Assembly: GCA_009761415.1 (NCBI GenBank)
Contig: QUOL01000005.1
Coordinates: 1,178,001-1,242,000, forward strand
Source of the DNA: Sarcomyxa edulis
Taxonomy: Eukaryota > Basidiomycota > Agaricomycetes > Agaricales > Mycenaceae
Length of the DNA: 64,000 bases
Direction: 5' to 3'
Shown here: piece after piece, positions 37,295 through 48,960 of the stretch
How the letters are laid out: each line of letters opens with the position of its first letter
How positions within the stretch are numbered: the first letter of the stretch is position 1
Program-made: the position numbers and the translations under genes
Notes under the pieces: model-generated
What the model saw: the letters and a program-made list of their open reading frames with translations, nothing else
Told to the model about the DNA's origin: nothing
The model's database searches: none

Positions 37295-37888
37295 TATGGT
37301 AGTACGACTCGCATGCCACTAATCGCTCCATGAAATGACTCTTTCCTGTGTATTTTATCTGGGCCGTCGCAGACGGATTGGTACAGTCAATACGAGAGAT
37401 AATTTGGCGCATCTCTCAAAGAGAACAGTCGATCAAGCATGAACTGGTCTGATTCTACGCTTTTCAGTTTCTGGGAATGAGAAATCAGAAATAAATGGCT
37501 CGCCGATATACACTCGTTGATCGTAGCGCCACACGGTGACAATTTGGTCGAGGGTAATATGCTACTTGAGACTATTTCAGCACAATCATGCAGATGGTTA
37601 CGCGTCTCATATCGACTAGCGTGGTCCGTGCCCTCTGTTGACTCTCGCTAAAAGTCCAGGGGGGAATGCGCCGTGCTGGATAGGACGGTGGCACAGCTCG
37701 GCTAACGTCGTAGCTGAACTGAAAGATGTAGTACGCATGTCAGAACTCGTATAGACTCACTTCGGGAATGGCGAGCAGTCCACAGCTCCATGGTCACACA
37801 ATTCACTTGCAAGAGTCAGTAGACGCGAGGTCCTCTAATTCATGACGGCCATCGCTTTGTATTGTTACAAAATTGTTTGTTGCTCCCG
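37295..37888. other. Convergent intergenic region
   Basis: This interval lies between the ends of the sedolisin (+) and sugar dehydrogenase (-) genes. No coding or RNA features are seen. Confidence 0.5.
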
Positions 37889-39490
37889 TCAAAGAGCCTT
37901 CTCGATGACAAACAGCTAGAAGGAAAGCCATCAGCACTGCGCAAACGAAGATGAAACGCAGAAAACAATACCTCTCCACTACTATCACTGCTCACATACA
38001 GCTTCCCGCCACTTATCGCAAGACCCACAGGACGGATGCAATTCCCAGGACAAGAAAGGAGATCTGCGGCTTGTATCACAAATTCATAATCTTGACTGGT
38101 TGTCGTGGGTGAGGTGAACGGTATGCTAGTGGATCATAGATCAGCAAATACCTTCACAGTGAAAACGAAAGGCGAGTACCTAACAACACCATACCCAGTA
38201 GGCGGGGCCCTATCAAACGATCCGTGGAACGACACGAAAGCACTACCATAATACGTCGACGGCAAAGCAGTCGAGTTGACAATTAAGGGACCACCGGGAT
38301 TTGTGAAGAATTTGATGTCGAGAGGTACCGAGTGTGCCTACAGAAAGAGAAACATCAGGTCATGTAAAACGTCCAAGTCATGGTATTGAAACACTCACCT
38401 GGAAACTCAAGGCAGGCGGTACATTATTGGCCACATCTCGACACCACGTATCTCCTCTTTCCGGAAGCAAATCCAGACTAATCTGAGACCCTCTCGTCAA
38501 AGATGTATACTGAGGATCACCAACCGGATCAGCATTAGGGTTCCAAAGAGTAGTACAATCTGGAAACCCATAGAAGTTCCCTTCTCCATCTGCAGAAAGC
38601 GTAACGAGATCAAGTTCGTCTGCCGGGTTGTCATTGACAAATGCTGCAGTAAGGCCTGTCACGTTATCAATAGAGGCGCCGTTTTCGACAACATACAGTT
38701 GTCTGGCTGGCTGTGAAGATATTAGGAGAGGAATAATGGATGGCGTAGGGTATAGAGCGAATCCAGCAGGGTTCCGGATTCCGTAGGCGATCAGATCACC
38801 TGAAAGCCACGTCGGAGTGGCGCTCGTAGGTGTTGGGTTGAGAGAGAAGCGTCGGATTTGTGATCGTCCAGATGACGGATCCCGAGCAGTCGCGTCGATA
38901 TTGGTGAGTGGACCCGACGCGACGAACAGGCTAGAGCTACTGCTATCCTTCTCCAATTGAACAGTATGCGTTGTCAATTCTAGGATGAAGATATCCAAGA
39001 GTCAGTAAAGATAATAACAACGAGAGGCACACCAACCTCCATCTGCTGGTAACCCATCAACGACAACGCGCGGAGCACCACTAACACTGGCCGTCTCGGG
39101 ATCATACGAATACACCAACACCTGTCCAGCCGTACTAACATAAAGCTCCGTCCCATCGACCTGTATCCCATGCGTGAATTCGGGATTCTCAATCACCACT
39201 TGACGCTGCCATCCCTGGCCCGAATCAACAGACCCCACAGGACTGAAAGCAGTCACACCAAACCCACGCTCCACAACGAGTAAATTCTGGAACAGGTCAA
39301 ACGCAATGCCTCGAGGGGACGTCAAGTTTGAGAAAACGACGTGTGCGGTTAAGCCTGGTGCGAGTATTACCGGTGCTTTGAATGGGATACCACTGGGTTG
39401 GAAGGTTGTGACTGCACTGGCAGCAGCCACACCGCTGATGAGGTATGCGATGACAGTTATAGCAGGACTAAACCTGAAGGAGGATCCCAT
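37889..39490 (-). CDS. Secreted PQQ-type sugar dehydrogenase (glucose/sorbosone dehydrogenase fold, AA12-like)
   Basis: Exons join from ATG 39490 to TGA 37889-37891. The N-terminus MGSSFRFSPAITVIAYLISG continues to an AxA-type cleavage site, so the protein should be secreted. The body shows beta-propeller strands of the soluble glucose/sorbosone dehydrogenase family: LTSPRGIAFDLFQNLLVVER, IQVDGTELYVSTAGQVLVY, AYGIRNPAGFALYPTP, YGFPDCTTLWNP and PAALSFQ-like joins. The last exons read NCIRPVGLAISGGKLYVSSD and SGELFVIEKAL. Fungal members (CAZy AA12) oxidise sugars such as fucose or glucosone with a PQQ cofactor and pass electrons to oxidative partners. Cofactor and substrate are inferred from family knowledge. 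Confidence 0.85.
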
Positions 39491-40005
39491 TGTGCGGCTG
39501 TCTGTGTGTACTGCATACGTACAGGATATATAGGCATAGCCTAGGAACAAGGGTCACTGAGTGGGAAAGGGCCGTCAAGACTCGACAAAGTGCCAAAGTG
39601 CCAATAGATGAATATCGGCCGGCGTACCTGGCAGACCTAGAGATCATCGATCATGCGAATCAATAGGAGCAGACTCGGATAGGTCAAGAAACAAGGAGCT
39701 GTAGGTTGTGCACAGAGCATAGATCAGGTCCGAGAAGACTCGGAGACATCAAAGGCACAACGTCAAAAGAGGCGCCGTCTGGGAGGAATAGAATAGGATT
39801 GCTATGGACTTACCAGGTGCCAGATACAAGACGCTCGCTGTACCTTGACTGGGACACCTACCAAGCGACAAAGGACACCCGTTCTGGCCTTAGTAAGGGC
39901 AAGCAGGCGTACAAGCACTGTAAAAGACACATGACATGATTCTAAATTCCAGCAAGACAAGAAACAGATATGCACAGAGGGAGAATACACCAGAGTGGTA
40001 CATAT
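39491..40005. other. Intergenic region
   Basis: This is the upstream region of the sugar dehydrogenase and the 3' side of zuotin. No features are supported. Confidence 0.5.
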
Positions 40006-41656
40006 CTACGCAGCACCACCCTCTTCAGTAGTCCTCTGCTGTCTCCTGGCCTTCTTAGCAGCATTCGCAGCCGCCGCTTTGGCTTTCTTGGCTTCCGCAC
40101 GAGCAACCTAAACATCATCGCACGCATCAATATATGTATACCAGGAAAAAAGAGAGAGAAACGGGAGACCGACCTTATCAGCCTCTTCAGCCTGCTTCTT
40201 CTCCTCCTCGGCCTTCTTCTTCTCTTCTTCCTCCTCAGCCTTGGTCTTCCTAGGCGTATTAGCCCCAGACCCAGACTTGATCTTCTTCTTGAGCTCGCGG
40301 GCTTCCTTCTCCTGTTGTTTGATGCGCTTGATACGGGGATCGAGGCTGGTGCGGTGTGATCAGAACTAACTCCATATGTTGGGAGAAAAATACCGAGGAG
40401 AAACTCACCTAAGCGTCAAATCAACGATATTCCTAACCCTAGCAATATCCTCCTTCTTTCTCCTCGCACGCTCACTCTTGTTCTTCTTCTCCGTGTACCT
40501 CTTATCGTCACGACTGCGCGACACATAAACAATGGTCCCATCAACAATGCATAGAACAAGAGATGGAAGAAGTAACGCACCTATCACTGCCCTCATTGAC
40601 CTCCTTATCCAACCACTCGAAACTCCTCCAACTGTCAAAGTTATACCAGAAATCGTAGAAGCCTTCGACTTCTTCTTTGCTGGCATCGACGGTGCCTAGT
40701 AATGGGACGGGTTGTTTTTTGCTGAAGCGGGCTTCGCGCTCGAAGACGGGTGAGAAGGATTTGAAGAATTGGGCTGAGGGGTCTTTTGAGTTCTAGATGA
40801 GGGTGCGGTTGGTTAGTAAAGTAATCGGAGTGCTATAGGAGTTATTGCGAGAATCCATGACGCTTTTCCTTTGTGAGGATGGAACGCGTCAAATGAAGAC
40901 GGGAATCATATCAAGCATATCAAGCTTCGCTCGATATGTTTGCGGCGTCAAAAACTCAAAGACGTTCCCATTCCCGCAGTGTAAACATACGTGTGATGAA
41001 CGAGGGCCTACCTTGAAGTCAGATGCAGTCGGCACGTCAGCGACGACCTCCTCGAATTCAGGATCGACACTATCGAATTGACGACGTCTCTCTGCGTTGG
41101 TGAGGACCTCGTGTGCTTTTTGGATGCACTTGAAGAAGGCATCATCGTTGGTGTTTTGATGGTCTAACAGAGCTGTATGAGAGTCAGTACGCGCGTTTGT
41201 CGGGTCGAGCAAAGACGACCAACCGTTGGTAGTAGCGTTACTAGCGCTAACAGAACCAGCCTTCTTATCAGGATGATGCTTGAGTACTTTTTTACGATGT
41301 GCGATTTTAATCTGCGCGGCTGTAGCCTTGTATCTGAGATGAGAAAGACCAAGAACGGCATAATGATCTTGTTTTTTCCATTCTTTGGGGTCCAAGTTCA
41401 AAAGTTCATCAGTCTCCTCTTCATCACCTACACCAAGGTCATCCTCGACAACATCGCCAGAGGGAAGTGAGGCTTGGATCGAGGCATGGTGTGCGTCGTG
41501 TGCAGCAAAGTCGAGGTTGTGGGTTGTGTGGAGGTGAACATAGGTAAGGTATGCTTGCGAGACTGGAAGGAGGGGTCTCGCTGATATGGGAGGAGTTAGA
41601 CGGGAGGTCGAAGGGACTGGGGCAGTCCAGTTTTTGGGTAGAGCGGATATGGCCAT
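40006..41656 (-). CDS. ZUO1: Zuotin, ribosome-associated J-protein
   Basis: Exons run from ATG 41656 ([20 protein letters not shown]) to TAG 40006-40008. The J domain reads [20 protein letters not shown] with the diagnostic HPD in [12 protein letters not shown]. The zuotin homology region follows: [20 protein letters not shown] and [21 protein letters not shown] long charged Lys/Glu/Ala helix ([20 protein letters not shown]) precedes the end [18 protein letters not shown]. Zuo1 pairs with the Hsp70 Ssz1 in the ribosome-associated complex, which helps nascent chains fold. The protein stops soon after the charged region, so the animal-type SANT domains are absent. One intron (about 40793-41011) is about 219 nt, longer than most here. 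Confidence 0.93.
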
Positions 41657-41912
41657 CGTTGTTGCAGAGAAAAAATTAGTTGGCGTGACAGACCACCCGG
41701 ATTAGGCCGTGACATGTTTGTGACCGACCCCAGCTCCCGAAGTCCGAAGCTGGAAGCAATTTCCTAGATGCCACACTATCCAAGCTTCAAGCTATAGCAA
41801 GTGGCCCCGTATTTTAGAAGGTGGGCACCGCAGCTAACAAGGTTTTGGAGAGGTGCTCCAATCATGCTAATATCTTCTACACCGATCGTACATCTAGCTT
41901 GATAAATATGCC
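41657..41912. other. Zuotin upstream region
   Basis: A 256-bp gap lies between the zuotin start and the stop of the next minus-strand gene. No distinct motif is seen. Confidence 0.4.
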
Positions 41913-43000
41913 TCAAGAGCCCAAAGACACATCCTCGATTTCTTTAGTACTAGTACTTGATGGCCCGTCGACGCTTTCTAAGCGGATGACCTCCCATTCC
42001 AAATCATCGTTGTCTGCGTACAACTTGACTTGACCCAGTTCGTTGGGATGCGATTCCGCGCGAGGGATGAGATCCGGAGCGATCTCAATTTAGATTAGTA
42101 ACCACCATTTAAAAGCAAAAGAGATACTCATGATAGACATACCGATACTTCTGGACCTTCCGATCGGGAGAAATGTTTGATATCTCTGATAACTCTATCG
42201 TAGTCATCTTTATCCACATAACCTTCTTCGTACGCTTTAGTGACAACATCAGTGACCCACCGATAGCCAACGCTTCTGGGGTCAGAGTAAATCATTATAT
42301 CCTCCAGCTTCCCGCGTTGTTCTTGTGTCATACTTCCCAGGATCATCCTCTTGTTCGTTGAAGAGAGGGTACGTCGACTTCTCATCGATTCCCGCGGATC
42401 GTATATCAACAGTGTCGGAGAATCAGAGCTCGCGCTTGCAACATCACTTGTGCCTTCAGCATCGACCTCGTATATCCAGAGTATTTCCCAGGTATCGCTG
42501 CCAACAGAGTCCAGCAGTATCTCGACCAGTCGCTGCTCCATGCCCGTAACTTGACTTTGTGAGCGATTTATAGCGATTTGTGTAGTAACATCGACGAAAG
42601 CTTCTTCGGTCATAAGGCCTGCAGCAACTGCTCGATCCATGATATCTGAAACCCAAGACCAACCGGTTTTATGATGTTTCTCGGATACATCATGCATGAT
42701 CTGTTCCAAGATCTGTCGTTGTGCGAGAGTCATATTACCAATCACAACTCGCGCTCCCTCGGGAATGTCATCTTGAAAGCTGTTTATCGACCGTTCAATC
42801 GTCTCGGGGGAAGTGAAGGGGACAAAATCGGTTTCTCGGATCGAAATGCCCCGATTGTCGTCGGCAACTATCCAAAATAGTTTCCACAGGTCAGCTTGCA
42901 AATCAAACAGCAGCTCGACCAGCCGGATTTCATCGAGATCAGAATGCTCGATTGGCCGTGTCATCTGGAGAATAGGCCTGAATAAAGCAGAGAAAGTCAT
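41913..43000 (-). CDS. Lineage-specific hypothetical protein with two copies of a helical domain
   Basis: Exon 1 runs 43000-42143 and exon 2 runs 42083-41913, joined in phase 0 by a GTATGT intron. Exon 2 stays open for 56 codons (IAPDLIPRAESHPNELGQVK ... EDVSLGS), which supports the model. Two repeats are visible: VVIGNMTLAQRQILEQIMHD...GWSWVSDIMDRAVAAGLM and MILGSMTQEQRGKLEDIMIY...YRWVTDVVTKAYEEGYVD. Each is preceded by a W-(K/E)-(L/I)-(F/L)-W-I strand. The start could also be the second Met (MTRPIEHSDLDEI). The neighbouring gene at 44616-45452 has the same plan, so they are tandem duplicates. The function is unknown. Confidence 0.7.
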
Positions 43001-44615
43001 CGTAGTAGTAGATGGTGTAGACTGTCAGAGGGATGGCGCATTCCGTAGTGAAGTTATATACCAGAGCGGCGGACAAATAGAATAGCAGGGAATTCCCGCA
43101 ATATAAAGTGCTGACGTGGAAGACTGTAAGAGAGGCGGAGAAGCATCAAGTAGCACAGACCATTGTGCTCAATACATAGAACATGCCCGATCCATACACT
43201 TGGGGGCGCCACACCAGATGTGCTGGTGGCCAATTCTTGATTGTTCTAGCTAGGAACTTCAGCTCTGGCAATTGTTACTGGTACGCCCTGAGATAGTGTT
43301 TGCACACCAAGTTTCTTTCTTTCCAAAGAATCGCGATGCAGGCCGCAGCCAGCAGGACGGAGAAGCATTGTCCTAGTCTCACGAGAGTGTCGCAGGTGCG
43401 AGGCGTGGGCTGGCGTGAACCGTCGAAAACGTCTCGGAAGTATGAAATACCGCTACATTGGATCTCGCCGATTTGTTAGTGTACCTGGAGATGACTGGAG
43501 ATGCTGATTGGACCATAAAAGAGGCGCGAAACCAGAAAGTAGGACAATCGGAAGCATCACAATACGCACCCGTCGCACATGTATCTTGATGAGGCGTTAC
43601 GATGTGGATAGTCGAGGGGTAATCCACACTAGTTAGAACATGTTTTTGCGGTGTCTAGAAGCAGTGATACGTCCTGATATGGTAGTATGTTGGGTGCGGC
43701 GTCAGTGGAAGTCGTAGGTACATAGACACGTCGAATGCTGACGTAGCTGGCGTAGTTATATATCAAAAAGGCGGCAGGATCTTCCACGGTACATGGTAGA
43801 ACATGCTTGCTAGACGAGGAAAGAACTCTAGCGAAGGATGACTCTGAACGTCACGAGAGAAGCAGAGATGCAACAGCAGGCCGATTGGATGCAGTACAGA
43901 GCTTTCCACGAGAACACCGATGAATCATGCAGTGATATCGCTATGGCCACCAGAGAACCGTACACAGAGATATGAGTACTCCAGAGAGGTCTGGCGTGTT
44001 TTGTCGCTGGCGTTGAACATCTATCATGCCTTTTCCAGCCATTTGAGTGATGCGTGGGGCATGAAGCAGAACACGATTGTCAGAATGGGGCGGTGATGCA
44101 GCATATCGAAGGAGGCGTAGGAGGCAGTCAACATGTACTTACATCTAGGTTCAAAAGCTGAGCTTCAAGTTGAGCAGTTGCGGCCCCGTCGCGTAGGAGT
44201 CTTGTAGGAGTCGCTGACTTCCGGATTCCGATTCGGTCATCCGGATCGAGACGCGTCGCGCGTCGAACGTTGAACTCAAGCCAAGTAATCTGAAACAAAA
44301 ATATGTGATATTACAGCAGCTCTAGTAGACTCGGGATGGGCATGATTGGATACATATATACAGAGAATGACTCAAAGTATGAAATCGGAGAACTTTATTG
44401 TACATCAACAGTAGGATATTTCCGGAACAAACGATACCTCCCTATCCACGCCACTTGAGTTCTATAACGTTGCTACTGGTTGGTCTTGATTTAATGGCTT
44501 GAGATCATACTAAATTCGTCAGTTCTTCCCGAGATAGTCAATTTGCGTCGAGTGGTGCCGTCATCGTAAGTGTCTGACAACAAATAGACAAATTAGATAG
44601 TTGTAGATAGGCAGG
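43001..44615. other. Intergenic region with a relic of the duplicated upstream segment
   Basis: No intact gene is present. Around 43420-43500 the sequence resembles 45950-46030 upstream of the exonuclease gene; both contain GGATCTCGCCGATTTGTTAG-like and GATTTGATCTCGTTGACTTG-like text. Near 43535-43560 and 45635-45660 both carry AGTAGGACAATCGG. This points to an old duplication that carried flanking DNA along with the gene. Confidence 0.45.
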
Positions 44616-45452
44616 CTATGAACAGTAGACAACCATCCATTCGGCGCAGAGAACTCTCTGGATTTCCCTATTGACTCTGTTGAATCCGTCCACACTTAGA
44701 AGACCCTTTTCAAAGGTAGCAGCGACAACTTGAGTGGCCCATCCAAGACCTGCTAGAGATGCGTCGCAAATTATCGGTTCTAGGTCCTCTATCTGGCTGG
44801 GAGTCATTTCACCCAAGTCAATTCGGTCATAATCAGAGTCGAACTCGTATCTTGTGGTGCTCATCGGCAGTCGACTTGGAACGTGACTGGAGGACTTCAT
44901 AATGTGAATGCCATTATAAATGCATCTGATCCAGAAAACCATCCATTCGTGTCGTTCCCGATCCCAAAGCAAGTGCACCCTCTGCCTCCCGTCGCAGGAA
45001 TTTGTGAAATGGTCGTCTGAACTCGTATCATAGTGTCGAAAATCGGGGCCATATCTGTTGATCTGTTCGGTGGCTCTCTCAAAGTCCTCTTCCGACACGA
45101 GGCCTGCACTGAGGGCACCCTCCAAGACATTCCGAGTCCAGTGAATTGTAGTCTCGCCATATGTGCTGCACATGATCAAGTTCCAGACCCACAATTCATT
45201 GCGAGTCATCGCATACAAGGGAATGAGTTGGAATACGTCGTTCGGATAGAAAGCGGGGGGTATGGCCATTGTTTGCTACCGAATTTGATTGAGAGAAATG
45301 TTATTGGCGACCCTAAAACGAGTCATACTGACCTGAGAAGACAGGGCGCGTGAAAAAATCGTCCCGTCGTCGGTGTCTAGATCGAGGCCCAGCTGGTCCA
45401 GAGACATATAATCGGGATCCTCAATATATAGTTCTGTCGGTTTGAACGCCAT
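44616..45452 (-). CDS. Lineage-specific hypothetical protein, tandem paralogue of the 41913 gene
   Basis: Exon 1 runs from ATG 45452 (MAFKPTELYIEDPDYMSLDQ) to 45333. A GTCAGT intron leads to exon 2 at 45275-44616, ending MVVYCS. Two degenerate repeats match those of the upstream-strand neighbour: YAMTRNELWVWNLIMCSTYG...IHWTRNVLEGALSAGLVSEE and LGEMTPSQIEDLEPIICDAS...LGWATQVVAATFEKGLLSVD. The W-x-V-F-W-I strand recurs as WMVFWIRCIYNG. The gene is divergent from the exonuclease gene. No catalytic motif is obvious, and the function is unknown. Confidence 0.7.
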
Positions 45453-46103
45453 CGACGACAAGAGTGAGATCAGTTGTCGATTATGAGTGGTGTCCACGGT
45501 GTGCTTCGAGTGTGGGGATTCGGATGATTGCACATCTCGTTGCGAGATTATATACGAAAGCGGTGGGACATAGAAGATCAGGAGTCGCCGCGAAATATCG
45601 CTCTGACAATGACATGAAAGTATGTGAGAGGCAGAGAAGCAGACAGTAGGACAATCGGGAGTAATATAACCACGCAAGTGATGAGACTATAGCGAGCCCA
45701 ATACGTATACATCGTCTCATGACGAGACCGCCACGACCGTGACAAAATCGGAGGTGGCCACTAGCCAGCAGAGAACATGACAATGATTGCTTGAATTGGC
45801 ATGACCTCTGGCGAATAAACGGCGTTACTGAGACCTGAGGCGATGCTGGTACATCAGGTGCCTTTTCTTGCATGGGCTCACAATGCAGTTTTGATGCAAT
45901 TTTGAGGCAGTTAGAAGGACGGCGGCTAGAGGAAGAATTTGGGTGTAGCGTTGTGAGGTGTCCGATTTGAAAATGTGTCGGCATTTCCCGAGGCCAGATT
46001 TGATCTCGTTGACTTGTTGAAATATTCGAGTAGAACGTTGACCAGCAACGACAACCTCGACGGGATCTCTTCTACTCTGGAGTGTACAATTCCGGATACG
46101 GGC
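45453..46103. promoter_or_regulatory. Divergent region between the paralogue gene and the exonuclease gene
   Basis: The 651 bp between two outward-facing starts must hold both promoters. The part near 45950-46030 has a diverged copy near 43420-43500. A plus frame reading FPEARFDLVDLLKYSSRT crosses it but has no ATG and is preceded by a stop. Confidence 0.45.
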
Positions 46104-48325
46104 ATGAGCGAAGCCATAAGTCTTCGTGTGGCCAGAGCATCAATCACCCTCACTTCCCCTCCAAGTCCTCGTAAACTCAATCCAACCAAGCGAACCCCTT
46201 CGAGTCCCTCACGTAGTCACACTGCCTCATCGATAACAGGCTCTGCATCTGTCCAAGGCCCCTCAAGGGTTCTAGCCACCCTCGATACTCACTTCCCCAG
46301 ACGGGAACAGCATCAAGACGACGAGATAGACGTCTTTGGGCCATTTAAACCCCCACCACATCTGTCAAACGCGACGTCGCTTGATAGAGGCTCTGAGAAT
46401 CAAACTGTCAATATGCCAGTGAAGCTGTGAGTACATGTCTCTTATACCCTCGCGACCCTACTCATCTTTGGCACGCGTACGTGATGATACAGCTTGCATC
46501 CTTTCTTTAAGACCGCAGCTTCTGCCATTCGTTCCACTACAACTATACCAGCACTCCTAGGCACCGTGAAGCCCACGCGAATCTCAGGACCTTTATCTCG
46601 TTCCATCATGAGCGCTTCTACCGCATCTACCAGTCTCTCTATGGATCTCCCACCAACCCTACTCCCGCCACCCACTCATAAATCTAGTACCAAGACCGCG
46701 AAACCGAGAAAACCAAGGGCCAAACCGATAGCTGTCGACCCCAATATACCTCTATACTCGTATAGAACCGAAATGTACCCTCCCGAAAGCACCAGCACAC
46801 CGACCGTCATCTACACCCGTCACGAGCAAGAAGCTAACGAACTCTGTTCTGGGCTCTTAGCACGCGCTCAGAAGACATATGCTAATGGGTAAGGCCGACC
46901 TCTTTCTATCTCTCTAGGTGTGCATACTAACGCAACGGGCATCCCAGAAACCCAATTCCCCTCGTCTTAGGCTTCGACACCGAGTGGCGCGTCTTGTGGC
47001 GGTCTGGCATGTCCGAACGCCCCACTGCCCTGATACAACTCGCGTCGGAGAACGAGGGCGGAATGATCTATCTGATTCAAGTGTCAGCAATGACGCGTGC
47101 GTAAGCTACTTCCTGTTCATCTCTCATCTGACATTTATGCCATATACTAGGATTTCCTGAGAAATTGAAGGTGAACATGACGATTACCGTATTGGCACAT
47201 GGATTGACGCTGCTTCTCAGGAAGTACTCGAATCACCGACAATTGTCAAGACTGGCGCTAACATACTCAGTACGCTGTCGCCTTTACTTCCACTCTTCTC
47301 AATTCAGCTGTCATCACAGATGACGGTGTCAAATTATGGCGTGATTTCGGTCTCTACATGAATGGGCTAGTCGAGCTCGGTATGATTGCTTCCCAAGCCG
47401 ATCCGGAAAACCCATTCTTGCAGAAGAACGGGAGACCATATGTACGCAAGGGAATCGTAGCTCTAGCCAAAGTCCGTTGCCTTTCCATTCTAATCATGCT
47501 CACTCCTAACCTCTTGCATTGTACAGGTGGTAGAAAGATACTGCGGCAAGACACTTTCAAAGGGGCCAGTAAGGACATCGAACTGGGAGGCTCGCTTGAA
47601 TGAAGAACAAATCGAATGTGAACACTTCTTTGTGTTCTTTCTCCGATCCCTCCGCTCACACCCCATACCCACAGACGCGGCGAACGACGCGCACTGTGCG
47701 TTGGTCGTATACAAGAAACTGACAGACATGGCAGCTACACACCAGCGAACCCTCCAACCTGCCATGTACACGAGGTTTGTACTACCTGGTGGAGTCGGTA
47801 ACATCATCGAGGAAGTAGTGGAAGTAGAGGAAGTAATTCCTGAAGCTCCCGAAGCTCCCGCAACGCTCGCGGAAGAGACCATATCAGTAGTGGAACCCCC
47901 TCGCCTACCTTCGCGGGCGCTGACTTCCGGGATGATTTCTAACGGAATGAGACCGCAGTTCTTGCGCGCCTATAGTTACTGGCACGATCTACAGATGGAT
48001 GTTGAGGAAATGCGTCGTGCGCTGAGTACGAGGGGACCGGAGGATCCGTTGCAGGCTGACACTGTTATGTGAGTCTCAGAGATCTTTCATTCGCGTGCTC
48101 TCCTTTCCTTCCATTCTTTCGTTTTACTTGACCTGCTTACACGCGTTTAATTACGCATATGTCAGATCATACATCGTAAGCGCTTTACAGAAGGAACCAA
48201 CATTACCATACGACCTGGGTCGGCTGAAAGCCATGATCAGGTCGGATGCGGGCTCGTGGAGGTGGCATCGACAGTGGATGTCCATGGTTGGTAACGTTAC
48301 CCAGGATGCGAATTTGGTGGATTGA
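46104..48325 (+). CDS. WRN-type 3'-5' exonuclease domain protein (DEDDy)
   Basis: The first in-frame ATG is 46104 (MSEAISLRVARASITL). A disordered Ser/Pro/Lys-rich N-terminus (KPRKPRAKPIAVDP) precedes the nuclease domain. Exo I is LVLGFDTEWRVLW, Exo II lies in TGANILNDGVKLWRDF, and Exo III is EYAANDAHCALVVY. The YAAND is recovered only when an intron at 47618-47674 is removed, so the active-site Tyr and Asp are present. The C-terminal part is acidic (EEVVEVEEVIPEAPEAP), then SALQKEPTLPYDLGRLKAMI. This resembles fungal Werner-exonuclease-like proteins that act on DNA ends. Stop at 48323-48325. The exact role is inferred. Confidence 0.87.
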
Positions 48326-48893
48326 AGGGGGAAGAGACTAATGTATAACTATCTTAAACCATCTAGCTGTGTTTCTAGGGTATCTACTGCATATACGGAA
48401 GCTACGGCTAAACGAAGTAACGTTTCTCATTCGTGCGTAGTCTGGTATACGCGTTAAGCTTGTTGAATTTGATGTCTGTCGAGCTTCCTCCGCCTCTCCA
48501 TCGTGGAAGGTGAAGTGGGATCAAAATTAAGTCGGATGAGGTCGATGGGAGACTAGTATTTACTCACTGTAGAACGGCAGCTTGCTCCTAGTCTCGATTA
48601 CGCTCCCGGGGTAGCTATGCCATTCAGGTTTCAACAAAATTACCTGCTCCATACGCGTCGCAGAATGTCACGTGACATAAGTCGCGTCGACGGTCTTCCG
48701 CTACACGACGCGACAGTCAAGCCGGACTCTCTTTGACCACAATCTTGAGATCCCGTAAATGTTACTCGAGCTGATACGTGTTGCCATGAGTAGGAAATGA
48801 GAGGAAACCTCGAAATATATATAGTAATATCTACTTCCGAACCAAGCATTGATGGTGTAGAGGTAACATTGGGTCTTCCCACTTGCACATTGT
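48326..48893. other. Intergenic region downstream of the exonuclease gene
   Basis: No coding feature is seen. Confidence 0.45.
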
Positions 48894-48960
48894 GCATTCA
48901 CCGGGAGTCGATCCCTTTGTGACGGTGGCCCAGCCTCGGGTTCGATTCCCGGTCAATGCA
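48894..48960 (+). tRNA. Degenerate tRNA-His-like sequence (possible pseudogene)
   Basis: A strong B-box (GGGTTCGATTCCC) is followed by TCAATGCA, which pairs at six of seven positions with GCATTCA at 48894. A GTG anticodon in TTTGTGA would specify His. The total length is only about 67 nt, the D arm is abnormal and the anticodon stem is weak. A TTTTT run lies about 20 bp downstream. This looks like a decayed tRNA or tRNA-derived element, not a normal gene. Confidence 0.35.

Noticed and set aside
45975..46103. Upstream extension of the exonuclease protein (FPEARFDLVDLLKYSS)
   Set aside because: The frame opens with GTG after a stop, has no ATG, and its sequence has a diverged copy in intergenic DNA near 43420, so it is more likely non-coding or 5' UTR.
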